Shown: in pieces, positions 48,444 to 59,722 of the stretch | Layout: the number at the start of each line of letters is the position of its first letter | Numbering within the stretch: the stretch's first letter is position 1 | Assembly (NCBI GenBank): GCA_046733295.1 | Contig: JBKPOY010000038.1 | Span: forward strand, 1-64,000 | Source: 13-2-20CM-68-14 sp046733295 | GTDB taxonomy: Bacteria; Actinomycetota; Thermoleophilia; Gaiellales; Gaiellaceae | Direction of reading: 5' to 3' | DNA length: 64,000 bases | Position numbers and translations under genes: made by a program | The notes under the pieces: generated by a model | Told to the model about the DNA's origin: nothing | The model's database searches: none | What the model saw: the letters and a program-made list of their open reading frames with translations, nothing else

Positions 48444-49610
48444 CTAGGCCGGGGTGGTCGACGCGACTACCTGGGCCTTGCCGCGCTCCTTCGCGCGGTA
48501 CAGGGCCTCGTCGGCGCGCTCGAAGAACGTCCTCGGGTCGTCGTCGGGCTTCAGCTCGGCGACGCCGGCCGAGAACGAGAGCCGGCCCGCCTGGCCGACC
48601 GGACGCGCGGACAGCGCGGCCTGCAGCCGGCGGTAGAGCTGGTCGGCATCCGCGAGCGCCGACTCGGGCAGGATCACGGCGAACTCGTCGCCGCCGACGC
48701 GGCAGGCGATGTCGGCCGAGCGGACGACGTCCCGCACCCGCTCCGCGGACTCGGCGATCACGGCATCGCCGGCGAGGTGGCCGATGCGGTCGTTGATCGC
48801 CTTGAAGTCGTCGAGGTCGAAGACGATCAGCGCCAGCCGCCGGCTGTAACGATGGGCGCGTGCGACCTCGCGCGCGAGCGTGTCGTGGAAGTAGCGCCGG
48901 TTGTGGAGCCCGGTGAGGGCGTCGAGGTCGGCCAGCTGGCGTGCCTCGCGGAAGCGGGTCGCGTTCTCGATTGCCGGCCCGGCCCGCAGTGCGAGCTGCT
49001 CGAGCTCGCGAACCACGTCCTCGCTCCAGGTGTGCGAGCGCGACCGCGAGAAGACCGCGATGAAGCCAATCGAGCCGGTCTCCGTCTGGACGGGAACCGC
49101 GAGGCCGGAGTGGATGAGGTTCGCCGGACCGTCGCCCGCCGTCTCCACGGGATAGTCGTAGGCGAGTGAGATCGAGCGCGCCTCGGCGTCCCCCGGCGGC
49201 CCGGCGATTGACTGCCGCTGCGCCTCTTCGGCCGTGAGTCCGAGCGTCGCGATGATCGGCGCGTCGCCGCCGTGGTCGAGCCTCGCCAGAACCGCGTCGA
49301 CACCCGGGATCGCGCCCGCCGCGTCCAGGGTGCGGGTCAGCACCTCGTCGAGGTCGATCGACCCGGCGAGCTCGCCGAGCATCCGGTTGCGCCGGCCCTC
49401 CTCCTGGGCCTGCTCGAGCGCCTGCGAGAGTTCGGCGACCATCGACTCCATGCGGGAGTTCATCTCGGTGACGAGCTCGGTGAGGCGCTCGTCCCGGCTG
49501 CCTCTGCCCGCGGCGCGAGCGAACAACAGCGCGAGCAGCACGACGACCAGGGTCGCAATCGCGGCCCCGATCGCGACGACGAGCGTCGTCACTCCGAGCG
49601 GCTGCAGCAT
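48444..49610 (-). CDS. Membrane GAF-GGDEF diguanylate cyclase
   Basis: A 388-residue protein: one N-terminal transmembrane helix (about 8-30), a coiled coil (about 38-75), a GAF domain (about 85-215) and GGDEF (about 225-380). The active site RVGGDEFAVILP is intact, with DLDDFKAINDRIGHLAGD. An RxxD inhibitory site (RSAD) lies five residues before it, so product inhibition is expected. It should make c-di-GMP. Monocistronic, divergent from the str operon. Confidence 0.92.
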   Translation of the reverse strand: MLQPLGVTTLVVAIGAAIATLVVVLLALLFARAAGRGSRDERLTELVTEMNSRMESMVAELSQALEQAQEEGRRNRMLGELAGSIDLDEVLTRTLDAAGAIPGVDAVLARLDHGGDAPIIATLGLTAEEAQRQSIAGPPGDAEARSISLAYDYPVETAGDGPANLIHSGLAVPVQTETGSIGFIAVFSRSRSHTWSEDVVRELEQLALRAGPAIENATRFREARQLADLDALTGLHNRRYFHDTLAREVARAHRYSRRLALIVFDLDDFKAINDRIGHLAGDAVIAESAERVRDVVRSADIACRVGGDEFAVILPESALADADQLYRRLQAALSARPVGQAGRLSFSAGVAELKPDDDPRTFFERADEALYRAKERGKAQVVASTTPA

Positions 49611-49782
49611 GTTCGCTCCTCCGGCAACTGTCCCGATCCCCCGCTCGATGCCTCGGAAAGCGGGCCCGGTCTCACTGTAATTCGATTCCCTCGTTCTGAC
49701 TATAGTTTGAAAGCAATAAAAAGCCCTGCTCGCACGGGTTTCTTTGCCCGGAAACGCCAGGAGTGAAGCGGCTTTGCGCGGT

Positions 49783-49812
49783 TTGACGGCCGCGCGAGCG
49801 TTTCGCTACCAT
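49783..49812 (+). promoter_or_regulatory. Housekeeping-type promoter of the str operon
   Basis: TTGACG (49783-49788), 18-nt spacer, TACCAT (49807-49812). The leader to the rpsL ATG at 49895 is about 75 nt and contains a GGCAGGGG/CCCCTGGCC hairpin. The rest of the 284-nt gap upstream has only the palindromic ACTATAGT near 49700. Confidence 0.6.
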
Positions 49813-49894
49813 GCTCCTCCGGTTGGCAGGGGTGATGCCCCTGGCCAGCCTTTGTTGTGTCCGAACATCCTCTCCTGGAGTCACGAAAGCCGCA

Positions 49895-50266
49895 ATGCCA
49901 ACCGTAAACCAGCTTGTGCGCAAGGGTCGCCTCGCACCGAAGGCGAAGATGAAGACCCCTGCCCTCCGTGGCGCTCCCCAGAAGCGCGGCGTCTGCACGC
50001 GCGTGTACACGACCACGCCGAAGAAGCCGAACTCGGCCCTTCGCAAGGTCGCGCGCGTCCGGCTGACAAACGGCATGGAAGTCGGCTCGTACATTCCGGG
50101 TGAGGGACACAATTTGCAGGAGCACTCGGTCGTCCTCATCCGCGGCGGCCGCGTCAAGGACCTGCCGGGCTTCCGGTACAAGGTGATCCGGGGCGGCCTC
50201 GACGCCGCGGGCGTGGGCGACCGCCGCCAGGCCCGCTCGAAGTACGGCGCCAAGAAGGGTTCGTAA
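49895..50266 (+). CDS. rpsL: Small ribosomal subunit protein S12
   Basis: 123 residues from the ATG at 49895 (MPTVNQLVRKGR). An in-frame ATG at 49811 would lie in the promoter -10. PKKPNSALRKVARV and RGGRVKDLPGFRY keep the lysines whose mutation gives streptomycin resistance, so the sensitive form is expected. RGAPQKRGVC has Ala where Cys is frequent. Overlaps the rpsG ATG by one base. Confidence 0.98.
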   Translation: MPTVNQLVRKGRLAPKAKMKTPALRGAPQKRGVCTRVYTTTPKKPNSALRKVARVRLTNGMEVGSYIPGEGHNLQEHSVVLIRGGRVKDLPGFRYKVIRGGLDAAGVGDRRQARSKYGAKKGS

Positions 50267-50736
50267 TGCCCCGCCGTGCCGAAGTCCCGGTCCGCGAGCT
50301 CACGCCGGACCCCGTCCACAACTCACGCCTCGTCTCGCAGGTGATCAACCGCGTGATGACCCGCGGCAAGAAGAGCACCGCCGAGAAGATCGTCTACGAC
50401 GCGCTCGACCGCGTCGGCGAGCAGACGGGCAAGCCACCCGTGGAGGTCCTCGAGCAGGCGATCAAGACGATCACACCGGTGCTCGAGGTTCGCTCCCGCC
50501 GGGTCGGCGGGGCGAACTACCAGGTGCCAGTGGAGGTGCCGCAGCGCCGCGCGCGGACACTCGCCGTCCGCTGGCTCGTCACCTTCTCGCGCGACCGGCG
50601 CGAGAAGCACATGTCGGAGAAGCTCGCCGGCGAGATCCTGGACGCCCTGAACCAGCAGGGGAACGCGTTCAAGCGCAAGGACGACCTCTACCGAATGGCA
50701 CAGGCCAACAAGGCCTTCGCCCACTACCGCTGGTAA
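50266..50736 (+). CDS. rpsG: Small ribosomal subunit protein S7
   Basis: 156 residues, full length: MPRRAEVPVRELTPDPVHNS and VEVRSRRVGGANYQVPVEV are standard. Nucleates the 30S head. Start within TAATG of the rpsL stop; fusA follows after 5 nt. Confidence 0.98.
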   Translation: MPRRAEVPVRELTPDPVHNSRLVSQVINRVMTRGKKSTAEKIVYDALDRVGEQTGKPPVEVLEQAIKTITPVLEVRSRRVGGANYQVPVEVPQRRARTLAVRWLVTFSRDRREKHMSEKLAGEILDALNQQGNAFKRKDDLYRMAQANKAFAHYRW

Positions 50737-50741
50737 TTCAC

Positions 50742-52841
<2,100 letters not shown>

Positions 52842-52887
52842 GTACCGCTCCTAGAGTGCACAACCGTTTTTTCAACCGGAGGTAGGA

Positions 52888-54081
<1,194 letters not shown>

Positions 54082-54124
54082 ACGCTTCGCGTCCTGGGAT
54101 CCACAAACGTAACTCGATAACTGA

Positions 54125-54430
54125 ATGGCGCAAAAAATCCGCATCCGTCTGAAGGGGTACGACCACACGCAGCTCGATCGGTCGGCGCAGTCGATCGTCG
54201 AGACGGCGCAGCGAACCGGTGCCACCATCACCGGTCCCGTGCCCCTTCCGACGGAGAAGAACGTCTACACGGTCATCCGCAGCCCCTTCAAGGACAAGGA
54301 CTCCCGTGAGCACTTCGAGATCCGGACCCATAAGCGGCTGATCGACATCCACTCGCCGACCCCGAAGACGGTCGACTCGCTGATGCGGCTGGATCTTCCC
54401 GCCGGCGTCGACATCGAGATCAAGCTGTGA
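54125..54430 (+). CDS. rpsJ: Small ribosomal subunit protein S10
   Basis: 101 residues (AQKIRIRLKGYDHTQLDRS; IDIHSPTPKTVDSLMRLDLPAGVDIEIKL). First gene of the S10 block, here 44 nt after tuf, so the str and S10 clusters are contiguous, as in many Actinobacteria. Also the NusE antitermination subunit. Confidence 0.98.
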   Translation: MAQKIRIRLKGYDHTQLDRSAQSIVETAQRTGATITGPVPLPTEKNVYTVIRSPFKDKDSREHFEIRTHKRLIDIHSPTPKTVDSLMRLDLPAGVDIEIKL

Positions 54431-54520
54431 TGCAACGACGCCTCACCGCGCTGAGCTTTGCTGGGGAAGCCTCCCGATCGCTCCGCGTCGGTTTCCCTTC
54501 CCCTGGTCCGCTTGCGCGGA

Positions 54521-54583
54521 CCCAACTTCCTGCCCCCGCTAACGGGGTCGCGGCATGAAGGGAATTGTGGGCAGGAAGTTGGG
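54521..54583 (+). promoter_or_regulatory. 15-bp hairpin enclosing the rplC start codon
   Basis: CCCAACTTCCTGCCC (54521-54535) and its exact complement GGGCAGGAAGTTGGG (54569-54583) flank a 33-nt loop that holds the rplC ATG (54555-54557). A smaller stem GGTCCGC/GCGGACC (54505-54511 with 54516-54522) overlaps its 5' base by 2 nt. Such a structure should control rplC translation. Confidence 0.7.
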
Positions 54584-55187
54584 CATGACCCAGGTCTTCG
54601 ACGAGGAGACCGGCCGGGTCACGCCGGTGACGGTGATCGAGGCGGGCCCGTGCCCGGTCGTTTCCGTGAAGACGGCGGACGTCGACGGCTACGACGCGGT
54701 TCAGGTCGCCTACGGCGAGGTCGCCGAGGATCGGCTCTCGAAGCCGAAGCTCGGACATCTCAAGAAGAACGGTGTCGACCCGCACAAGCACCTGCTCGAG
54801 TTGCGCGGGCTGACGGGCGCGACCGAGGGCGAGGCCGTGACGGTGGAGAGCTTCGAGCCGGGTGACAAGATCAAGGTCTCGGGAATCTCGATCGGCAAGG
54901 GCTTCGCCGGCACGATCAAGCGGCACAACTTCGGCCGCGGCCCGACGTCCCACGGCTCGCACAACATCCGCAAGCCGGGTTCGGTCGGCGCGTCCGCCAC
55001 TCCCTCGCGCGTGTTCAAGGGAATCAAGATGGCCGGCCGGCTCGGCGGCAAGCGGGTGACGCAGATCGGCCTCACGGTCCACTCGATCGACCCGGAGCAG
55101 AACCTCTTGCTCGTGAAGGGCGCCGTCCCGGGACCGAAGAACGGCATCGTCGAAGTCCGGGAGGAGGTCAAACGTGGCGGCGCCTAA
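54555..55187 (+). CDS. rplC: Large ribosomal subunit protein L3
   Basis: 210 residues (MKGIVGRKLGMTQVFDEE; KRHNFGRGPTSHGSHNIRKPGSVGASATPSRVFKG, the peptidyl-transferase-proximal loop). The first codons are part of a strong hairpin with the intergenic region. The end overlaps rplD by 14 bp. Confidence 0.98.
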   Translation: MKGIVGRKLGMTQVFDEETGRVTPVTVIEAGPCPVVSVKTADVDGYDAVQVAYGEVAEDRLSKPKLGHLKKNGVDPHKHLLELRGLTGATEGEAVTVESFEPGDKIKVSGISIGKGFAGTIKRHNFGRGPTSHGSHNIRKPGSVGASATPSRVFKGIKMAGRLGGKRVTQIGLTVHSIDPEQNLLLVKGAVPGPKNGIVEVREEVKRGGA

Positions 55188-55803
55188 GGCCCCCGTCATC
55201 GACGGCACCGGCAAGAAGTCGAAGGACCTGACGCTCGACGAGAGCGTCTTCGGAGCGACGGATGTGAAGCCGCACCTCGTCCACGAGACTGTGCGCGCGG
55301 AGATGAACGCCTCCCGCGCGGCCACTCGTGGCGTCAAGAGCCGCGGGCTCGTCGCCGGCGGCCGCTCGAAGCCGTGGCGCCAGAAGGGCACCGGCCGCGC
55401 CCGAGCGGGCTCGACCCGCGCCGTCCAGTGGACGGGCGGTGGCGTCGCCTTTCAGCCGCGGACGAACTTCACCGTCAAGGTCAATCGCAAGGAGCGGAAA
55501 GCGGCATTGCGTGCTGCGCTCTCGGCGCACACGGGCGAGGGGACGTTCGGCGTCCTCGCTGACGACTCGTTCGACGCACCCTCGACGAAGAGCGCGGCCG
55601 CCCTCGTCGAGGCCTGGGGCAAGGACCGGCCGCTCGTGGTGATTGTCCAGGAGGAGCAGGAGGGGATCGCCAAGTCGTTTCGAAACCTCGACGGCGTTCT
55701 CGTTATGACGCCGGCCGAGGTCGAGGTCTCCGCCCTCGTCTGGGCCCGGTCGCTGCTCGTCAGCCAGGCCGCGCTGGAGACGGTTCAGGGAAAGGCCAGC
55801 TGA
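55174..55803 (+). CDS. rplD: Large ribosomal subunit protein L4
   Basis: 209 residues, GTG start preceded by GGAGGAGG within rplC. The exit-tunnel loop SRGLVAGGRSKPWRQKGTGRARAGS is intact. In enterobacteria L4 represses the S10 operon; the rplC hairpin upstream is a candidate target here, by inference only. Confidence 0.97.
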   Translation: MAAPKAPVIDGTGKKSKDLTLDESVFGATDVKPHLVHETVRAEMNASRAATRGVKSRGLVAGGRSKPWRQKGTGRARAGSTRAVQWTGGGVAFQPRTNFTVKVNRKERKAALRAALSAHTGEGTFGVLADDSFDAPSTKSAAALVEAWGKDRPLVVIVQEEQEGIAKSFRNLDGVLVMTPAEVEVSALVWARSLLVSQAALETVQGKAS

Positions 55804-56102
55804 TGAGCCTGCATCCCAACGAAGTCCTGCTCGCGCCGGTGGTCTCGGAGAAGAGCTACGAGCAGATCGAGGCCGGCCGCAAATACTCGTTTCGCGTCCA
55901 TCCCGACGCGCACAAGACCCAGGTCCGCCAGGCCGTCGAGGAGCTGTTCAACGTGCATGTCGAGCGCGTGAACGTGATCCAGGTGCGCTCGAAGCCGAAG
56001 CGCCGCGGGATGGTGCGCGGTCGCAAGCCCGGCTGGAAGAAGGCGATCGTGCAGATCCGCGCCGGCGAGTCGATCGAGATCTTCGAGGGGGCGCAAGCCT
56101 GA
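55803..56102 (+). CDS. rplW: Large ribosomal subunit protein L23
   Basis: 99 residues (LLAPVVSEKSYEQIEAGRKYSFRVHPDAHK). Exit-site docking protein for trigger factor and SRP. One-base overlaps with rplD and rplB. Confidence 0.97.
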   Translation: MSLHPNEVLLAPVVSEKSYEQIEAGRKYSFRVHPDAHKTQVRQAVEELFNVHVERVNVIQVRSKPKRRGMVRGRKPGWKKAIVQIRAGESIEIFEGAQA

Positions 56103-56944
56103 TGGCTATTCGTCGCTACAAGCCCACCTCGCCCGGTCGGCGCTTCATGTCCGTCCCGGCATTCGACGAGATCACGAAGTCGGAGCCTGAGAAGAGCCTC
56201 ACGGGCCCGCTCAAGAAGACCGGGGGTCGCAACCGCCAGGGGCGGATCACGCGCCGCCACGCCGGGGGTGGCCACAAGCGCCGGTTCCGGACGATCGACT
56301 TCAAGCGGACGAAGGATGGTGTCCCCGCCAAGGTGGCGGCGATCGAGTACGACCCCAACCGCTCGGCCCGGATCGCGCTGCTGCATTACGCCGACGGCGC
56401 GAAGTCGTACATCCTCGCGCCGGCGCGACTACGCGTGGGCGCGATCGTCGAGTCGGGCCCGAACGCCGACATCAAGCCTGGCAACTCCCTGCCACTGACC
56501 AACATCCCGACGGGGACGCTCGTGCACAACGTCGAGCTCAAGCCGGGCCAGGGCGGCAAGATGGCCCGCTCCGCCGGCTCGGGCGTGCAGCTTGTCGCAA
56601 AGGACGAGGGCTACGGCGTCCTGCGCCTTCCCTCCGGCGAGATGCGCCGCGTGCCCCTCGGGTGCCGCGCCACCATCGGACAAGTCGGTAACGTCGACCA
56701 CGAGAACGTCACCGACGGCAAGGCCGGCCGGAGCCGCTGGCGCGGGAAGCGACCGACCGTCCGCGGGTCGGCGATGAACCCCGTCGACCACCCTCACGGC
56801 GGCGGCGAGGGCAAGTCGAAGGGCGGGCGCCACCCGGTGACGCCCTGGGGCGTGCCGACGCTCGGCAAGCGAACCCGCCGGAAGCACAAGGAGTCCGACA
56901 AGTTGATCGTTCGCGGCCGCCGCCGCGGAAAGGACAAAAGATGA
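56102..56944 (+). CDS. rplB: Large ribosomal subunit protein L2
   Basis: 280 residues. RYKPTSPGRRFMSVPAF and the C-terminal GSAMNPVDHPHGGGEGKSKGGR loop with the essential His are present. The stop codon lies inside the left arm of a 13-bp hairpin. Confidence 0.98.
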   Translation: MAIRRYKPTSPGRRFMSVPAFDEITKSEPEKSLTGPLKKTGGRNRQGRITRRHAGGGHKRRFRTIDFKRTKDGVPAKVAAIEYDPNRSARIALLHYADGAKSYILAPARLRVGAIVESGPNADIKPGNSLPLTNIPTGTLVHNVELKPGQGGKMARSAGSGVQLVAKDEGYGVLRLPSGEMRRVPLGCRATIGQVGNVDHENVTDGKAGRSRWRGKRPTVRGSAMNPVDHPHGGGEGKSKGGRHPVTPWGVPTLGKRTRRKHKESDKLIVRGRRRGKDKR

Positions 56945-56969
56945 CGAAAATGCTGCGCATTTCCGTCAT
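56941..56969 (+). promoter_or_regulatory. Hairpin overlapping the rplB stop codon
   Basis: ATGACGAAAATGC (56941-56953) pairs with GCATTTCCGTCAT (56957-56969), one A-C mismatch, 3-nt loop. It is AT-richer than its surroundings and sits in the only sizeable gap (79 nt) between rplB and rpsS. No T-tract follows, so a processing or regulatory role is likelier than termination. Confidence 0.6.
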
Positions 56970-57023
56970 GTGCTGGTTTGGACATCGCTGCGCTCGTAGG
57001 CATTCAAGAGAGGCATCCACAAA

Positions 57024-57308
57024 GTGAGTAGATCCAGTAAGAAGGGGCCCTTCGTCGAGGAGCGGCTGATGAGCCGCATCGCCTCGATGAACGAGTCGGG
57101 TAGCAAGCAGATGATCCGCACCTGGTCGCGGACCTCGACGATCTTCCCGGAGATGGTCGGGCACACGATCGCCGTCCACGACGGCCGTAAGCACGTGCCC
57201 GTCTTCGTCACCGAGCAGATGGTCGGCCACAAGCTCGGCGAGTTCGCGCCGACGCGGATGTTCCGCGGCCACTCGGGGGACCGCAAGACGGAGGTCAAGA
57301 GGGCGTAG
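57024..57308 (+). CDS. rpsS: Small ribosomal subunit protein S19
   Basis: 94 residues (SRSSKKGPFVEERLMSRI; HDGRKHVPVFVTEQMVGHKLGEFAPTRMFRGH). GTG start; the end overlaps rplV by one base. Confidence 0.98.
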   Translation: MSRSSKKGPFVEERLMSRIASMNESGSKQMIRTWSRTSTIFPEMVGHTIAVHDGRKHVPVFVTEQMVGHKLGEFAPTRMFRGHSGDRKTEVKRA

Positions 57309-57859
57309 TGGCGACTCCCGCGACCACTCAGGGACAGGAGGTGCGCGCCGTCGCCAAATGGGTGCGCATGTCGCCGCGGAAGGCGCGGCTCGTCGCGGAT
57401 CACATCCGTGGGCGCACCGTGCCCGAGGCCCGAACGGTGCTCGCTTTCACGCAGCGTGCGGCTGCGCGCGAGATCGAGAAGGTTCTCCACTCCGCGGTCT
57501 CGAACGCCGAGGCCAACCACGGCCTCACCGGCGACGAGCTCGTCATCACCGCCGCCTACGTCGACGAGGGCCCGGTGATGAAGCGGTGGCGCGCACGCGC
57601 GCGCGGCCGCGTCGCCCGGATCCGCAAGCCGACCTGCCACATCACCGTCAAGCTCGCCCCGGGGGCGGCGGCGGTCGCCGCGCCTCGGCCGGCTCCGGCT
57701 CCCGAGCCGGCCGCCGAGGAAGAGCAGCCGAGGGCCGAGGAGCCGACGGCCGAGAAGCCGAAGGCGGCTCCGAGGAAGAAGACGGAGCCGAAGGCCAAGG
57801 CCGCGGCGGACAAGCCGAAGCGCGCCCCCCGCAAGCGGAAAGAGGAGACCGAGAACTAA
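57308..57859 (+). CDS. rplV: Large ribosomal subunit protein L22 with C-terminal tail
   Basis: 183 residues. The core (about 1-117: KWVRMSPRKARLVADHIRG; RWRARARGRVARIRKPTCHITV with the tunnel hairpin) is followed by about 65 low-complexity residues, first Ala/Pro/Glu then Lys/Arg-rich (APRKKTEPKAKAAADKPKR). Typical L22 is about 110-120 residues. GTG start; the end overlaps rpsC by one base. Confidence 0.96.
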   Translation: MATPATTQGQEVRAVAKWVRMSPRKARLVADHIRGRTVPEARTVLAFTQRAAAREIEKVLHSAVSNAEANHGLTGDELVITAAYVDEGPVMKRWRARARGRVARIRKPTCHITVKLAPGAAAVAAPRPAPAPEPAAEEEQPRAEEPTAEKPKAAPRKKTEPKAKAAADKPKRAPRKRKEETEN

Positions 57860-59094
57860 TGGGCCAGAAAGTTCACCCCGGCGGGTTGCGCGTCGGCGTC
57901 ATCCACGACTGGAAGTCGAACTGGTACACGGGCAACAAGGACTTCGCCGACTTCCTGGAGGAGGACGTCCGGATCCGCGAACACATCTACAACAAGCTCG
58001 CGCACGCGGGCCTGTCCGACATCCTGATCCGCAAGGATGCCCAGCGGATCACGATCGACATCTACACCGCCCGCCCCGGCATCGTCATCGGGAAGTCAGG
58101 CGTCGAGGTCGACGCGCTGCGCAAGGACGTCCACGGCATGACGAACAAGGCCGTGCACATCAACATCAACGAGATCAAGCGGCCTGAGCTGGACGCCAAG
58201 CTCGTGGCACAGTCGATCGCGGAACAGCTCGAGAACCGCGTCAGCTTCCGCCGGGCGATGAAGCGCTCGCTCGCCTCGGCGATCCGCTCCGGCGCGCACG
58301 GCGTCAAGGTGCAGTGCGGAGGGCGGCTCGGCGGCGGCGAGATGAGCCGGTCGGAGAGTTACTCGGAGGGCCGCGTACCGCTGCACACGATCCGGGCCGA
58401 CATCGACTATGGCTTCGCGGAGGCCAAGACGACGACGGGCCGGATCGGCGTCAAGGTCTGGATCAACAAGGGCGAGATCATGCCCTCCGGCTACGAGAGC
58501 GCCGCGCAGCAGAAGGACGCGCGCCTCGGCGACCAGGATCAGGCACGCCGCAAGGGCGGCCGCACGGAGGGGCTGGGCGCGAGCCGCGAAGGCGGCCGTG
58601 GCCGCGGCGCCGACCGCGAGGGGCTCGGGCCTGTCCGCCAGCGCCGACCCCGTCGCGGTGGCCAGGGCCGGGCGCGCCAGCGGGATGCCGGTGCGGAGCA
58701 AGCTGCCGAGACGGTCGAGCAGCCTCGCACCGACGAGCAGGGCGTGTCTGCGGAGGGCCGCGAGCAGCCGGTGATCGAGCCGCAGGTCGAAGAGACCCCC
58801 GCTGCGGTCGCCGACGCCCCCGACACGACCACGCGCAAGCAGATGCACGAGGACCCGACGAAGCTTGACCAGTCGGGCGACCCGGGCGCCGAGAAGAAGA
58901 AGAAGGCGTCCACGAAGGCCTCCGGCGGCAGGCCCTCGGCGAGCCGCGCCGCGAAGGCCGCTCCGAAGAAGGCGACCTCTGCCACGAAGGCCTCGGCGAG
59001 TAAGGGCGCCACCGCAAAGACGGCCGCGGCGAAGAAGCCCGCTGGGAAGAAGCCGGCCGCCAAGAAGCCTGCGGCGAAGAAGGACGACGAGTAG
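57859..59094 (+). CDS. rpsC: Small ribosomal subunit protein S3 with about 195-residue histone-like tail
   Basis: 411 residues from the ATG at 57859. The S3 core (about 1-215) has MGQKVHPGGLRVGVIHDWKS, the KH domain IDIYTARPGIVIGKSGVEV and the C-terminal GRLGGGEMSRSE. The remaining about 195 residues are disordered: Arg/Gly-rich, then Glu/Pro, then a Lys/Ala tail (AKKPAGKKPAAKKPAAKK) like linker histones. The longer open frame upstream is an extension through rplV and is not used. Confidence 0.95.
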   Translation: MGQKVHPGGLRVGVIHDWKSNWYTGNKDFADFLEEDVRIREHIYNKLAHAGLSDILIRKDAQRITIDIYTARPGIVIGKSGVEVDALRKDVHGMTNKAVHININEIKRPELDAKLVAQSIAEQLENRVSFRRAMKRSLASAIRSGAHGVKVQCGGRLGGGEMSRSESYSEGRVPLHTIRADIDYGFAEAKTTTGRIGVKVWINKGEIMPSGYESAAQQKDARLGDQDQARRKGGRTEGLGASREGGRGRGADREGLGPVRQRRPRRGGQGRARQRDAGAEQAAETVEQPRTDEQGVSAEGREQPVIEPQVEETPAAVADAPDTTTRKQMHEDPTKLDQSGDPGAEKKKKASTKASGGRPSASRAAKAAPKKATSATKASASKGATAKTAAAKKPAGKKPAAKKPAAKKDDE

Positions 59095-59520
59095 ATGCTG
59101 CTCCCGAAGAAGACGAAGTTCCGCAAGTACCAGCGCGGCCGCCGGGCCGGGTTCTCCAAGGGCCAGACGAGCGTCCAGGCCGGTGATTTCGGGCTCAAGG
59201 CGCTCGAGGCGGGGTGGATCACCAACCGCCAGATCGAGGCTGCCCGAATTGCGATGACGCGCAAGATCCGCCGTGGCGGCAAGGTCTGGATCAACGTCTT
59301 CCCGGACAAGCCGGTGACCCAGAAGCCGGCCGAGACGCGCATGGGCTCCGGCAAGGGCGCGCCCGAGCACTGGGTCGCCGTGGTCAAGCCGGGCCGTGTG
59401 ATGTTCGAGCTGGCCGGCGTGCCCGAGCCGCTGGCGAAAGAGGCGCTCCGGCTCGCCGGCCGAAAGCTGCCGATCAAGACGAGAGTCGTGCGCCGGGAGG
59501 CTGATCTCTTTGCGAGCTAG
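59095..59520 (+). CDS. rplP: Large ribosomal subunit protein L16
   Basis: 141 residues (MLLPKKTKFRKYQRGRR; RIAMTRKIRRGGKVWINVFPDKPVTQKPAETRMGSGKG). Contacts tRNA at the A/P sites. The end overlaps rpmC by 11 bp. Confidence 0.98.
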   Translation: MLLPKKTKFRKYQRGRRAGFSKGQTSVQAGDFGLKALEAGWITNRQIEAARIAMTRKIRRGGKVWINVFPDKPVTQKPAETRMGSGKGAPEHWVAVVKPGRVMFELAGVPEPLAKEALRLAGRKLPIKTRVVRREADLFAS

Positions 59521-59722
59521 GGACCTGCGGGATCTGACCGACGACGAGCTGGAGTTCCAGCTGGCGGAGCGCCGTCAGGAGCTCTTCAACCTGCGCTTCC
59601 AGGGGGCGACGGGCGCGCTGGAGAATACGGCGCGGCTCAAGCTCGCGAAGCGCGAGATCGCCCGCATCCTCACCGTCCGGACCGAGCGAGAGGCGAACGC
59701 GAATCGAGTGACGAATGGCTGA
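59510..59722 (+). CDS. rpmC: Large ribosomal subunit protein L29
   Basis: 70 residues, TTG start (RARDLRDLTDDELEFQLAERRQELFNLRFQ). Overlaps rplP and rpsQ at its two ends. Confidence 0.97.
   Translation: MRARDLRDLTDDELEFQLAERRQELFNLRFQGATGALENTARLKLAKREIARILTVRTEREANANRVTNG

Noticed and set aside
57358..57858. In-frame upstream extension of rpsC through rplV
   Set aside because: Arg-rich shadow of rplV; the S3 N-terminus MGQKVHPGG begins at 57859 immediately after the rplV stop overlap.
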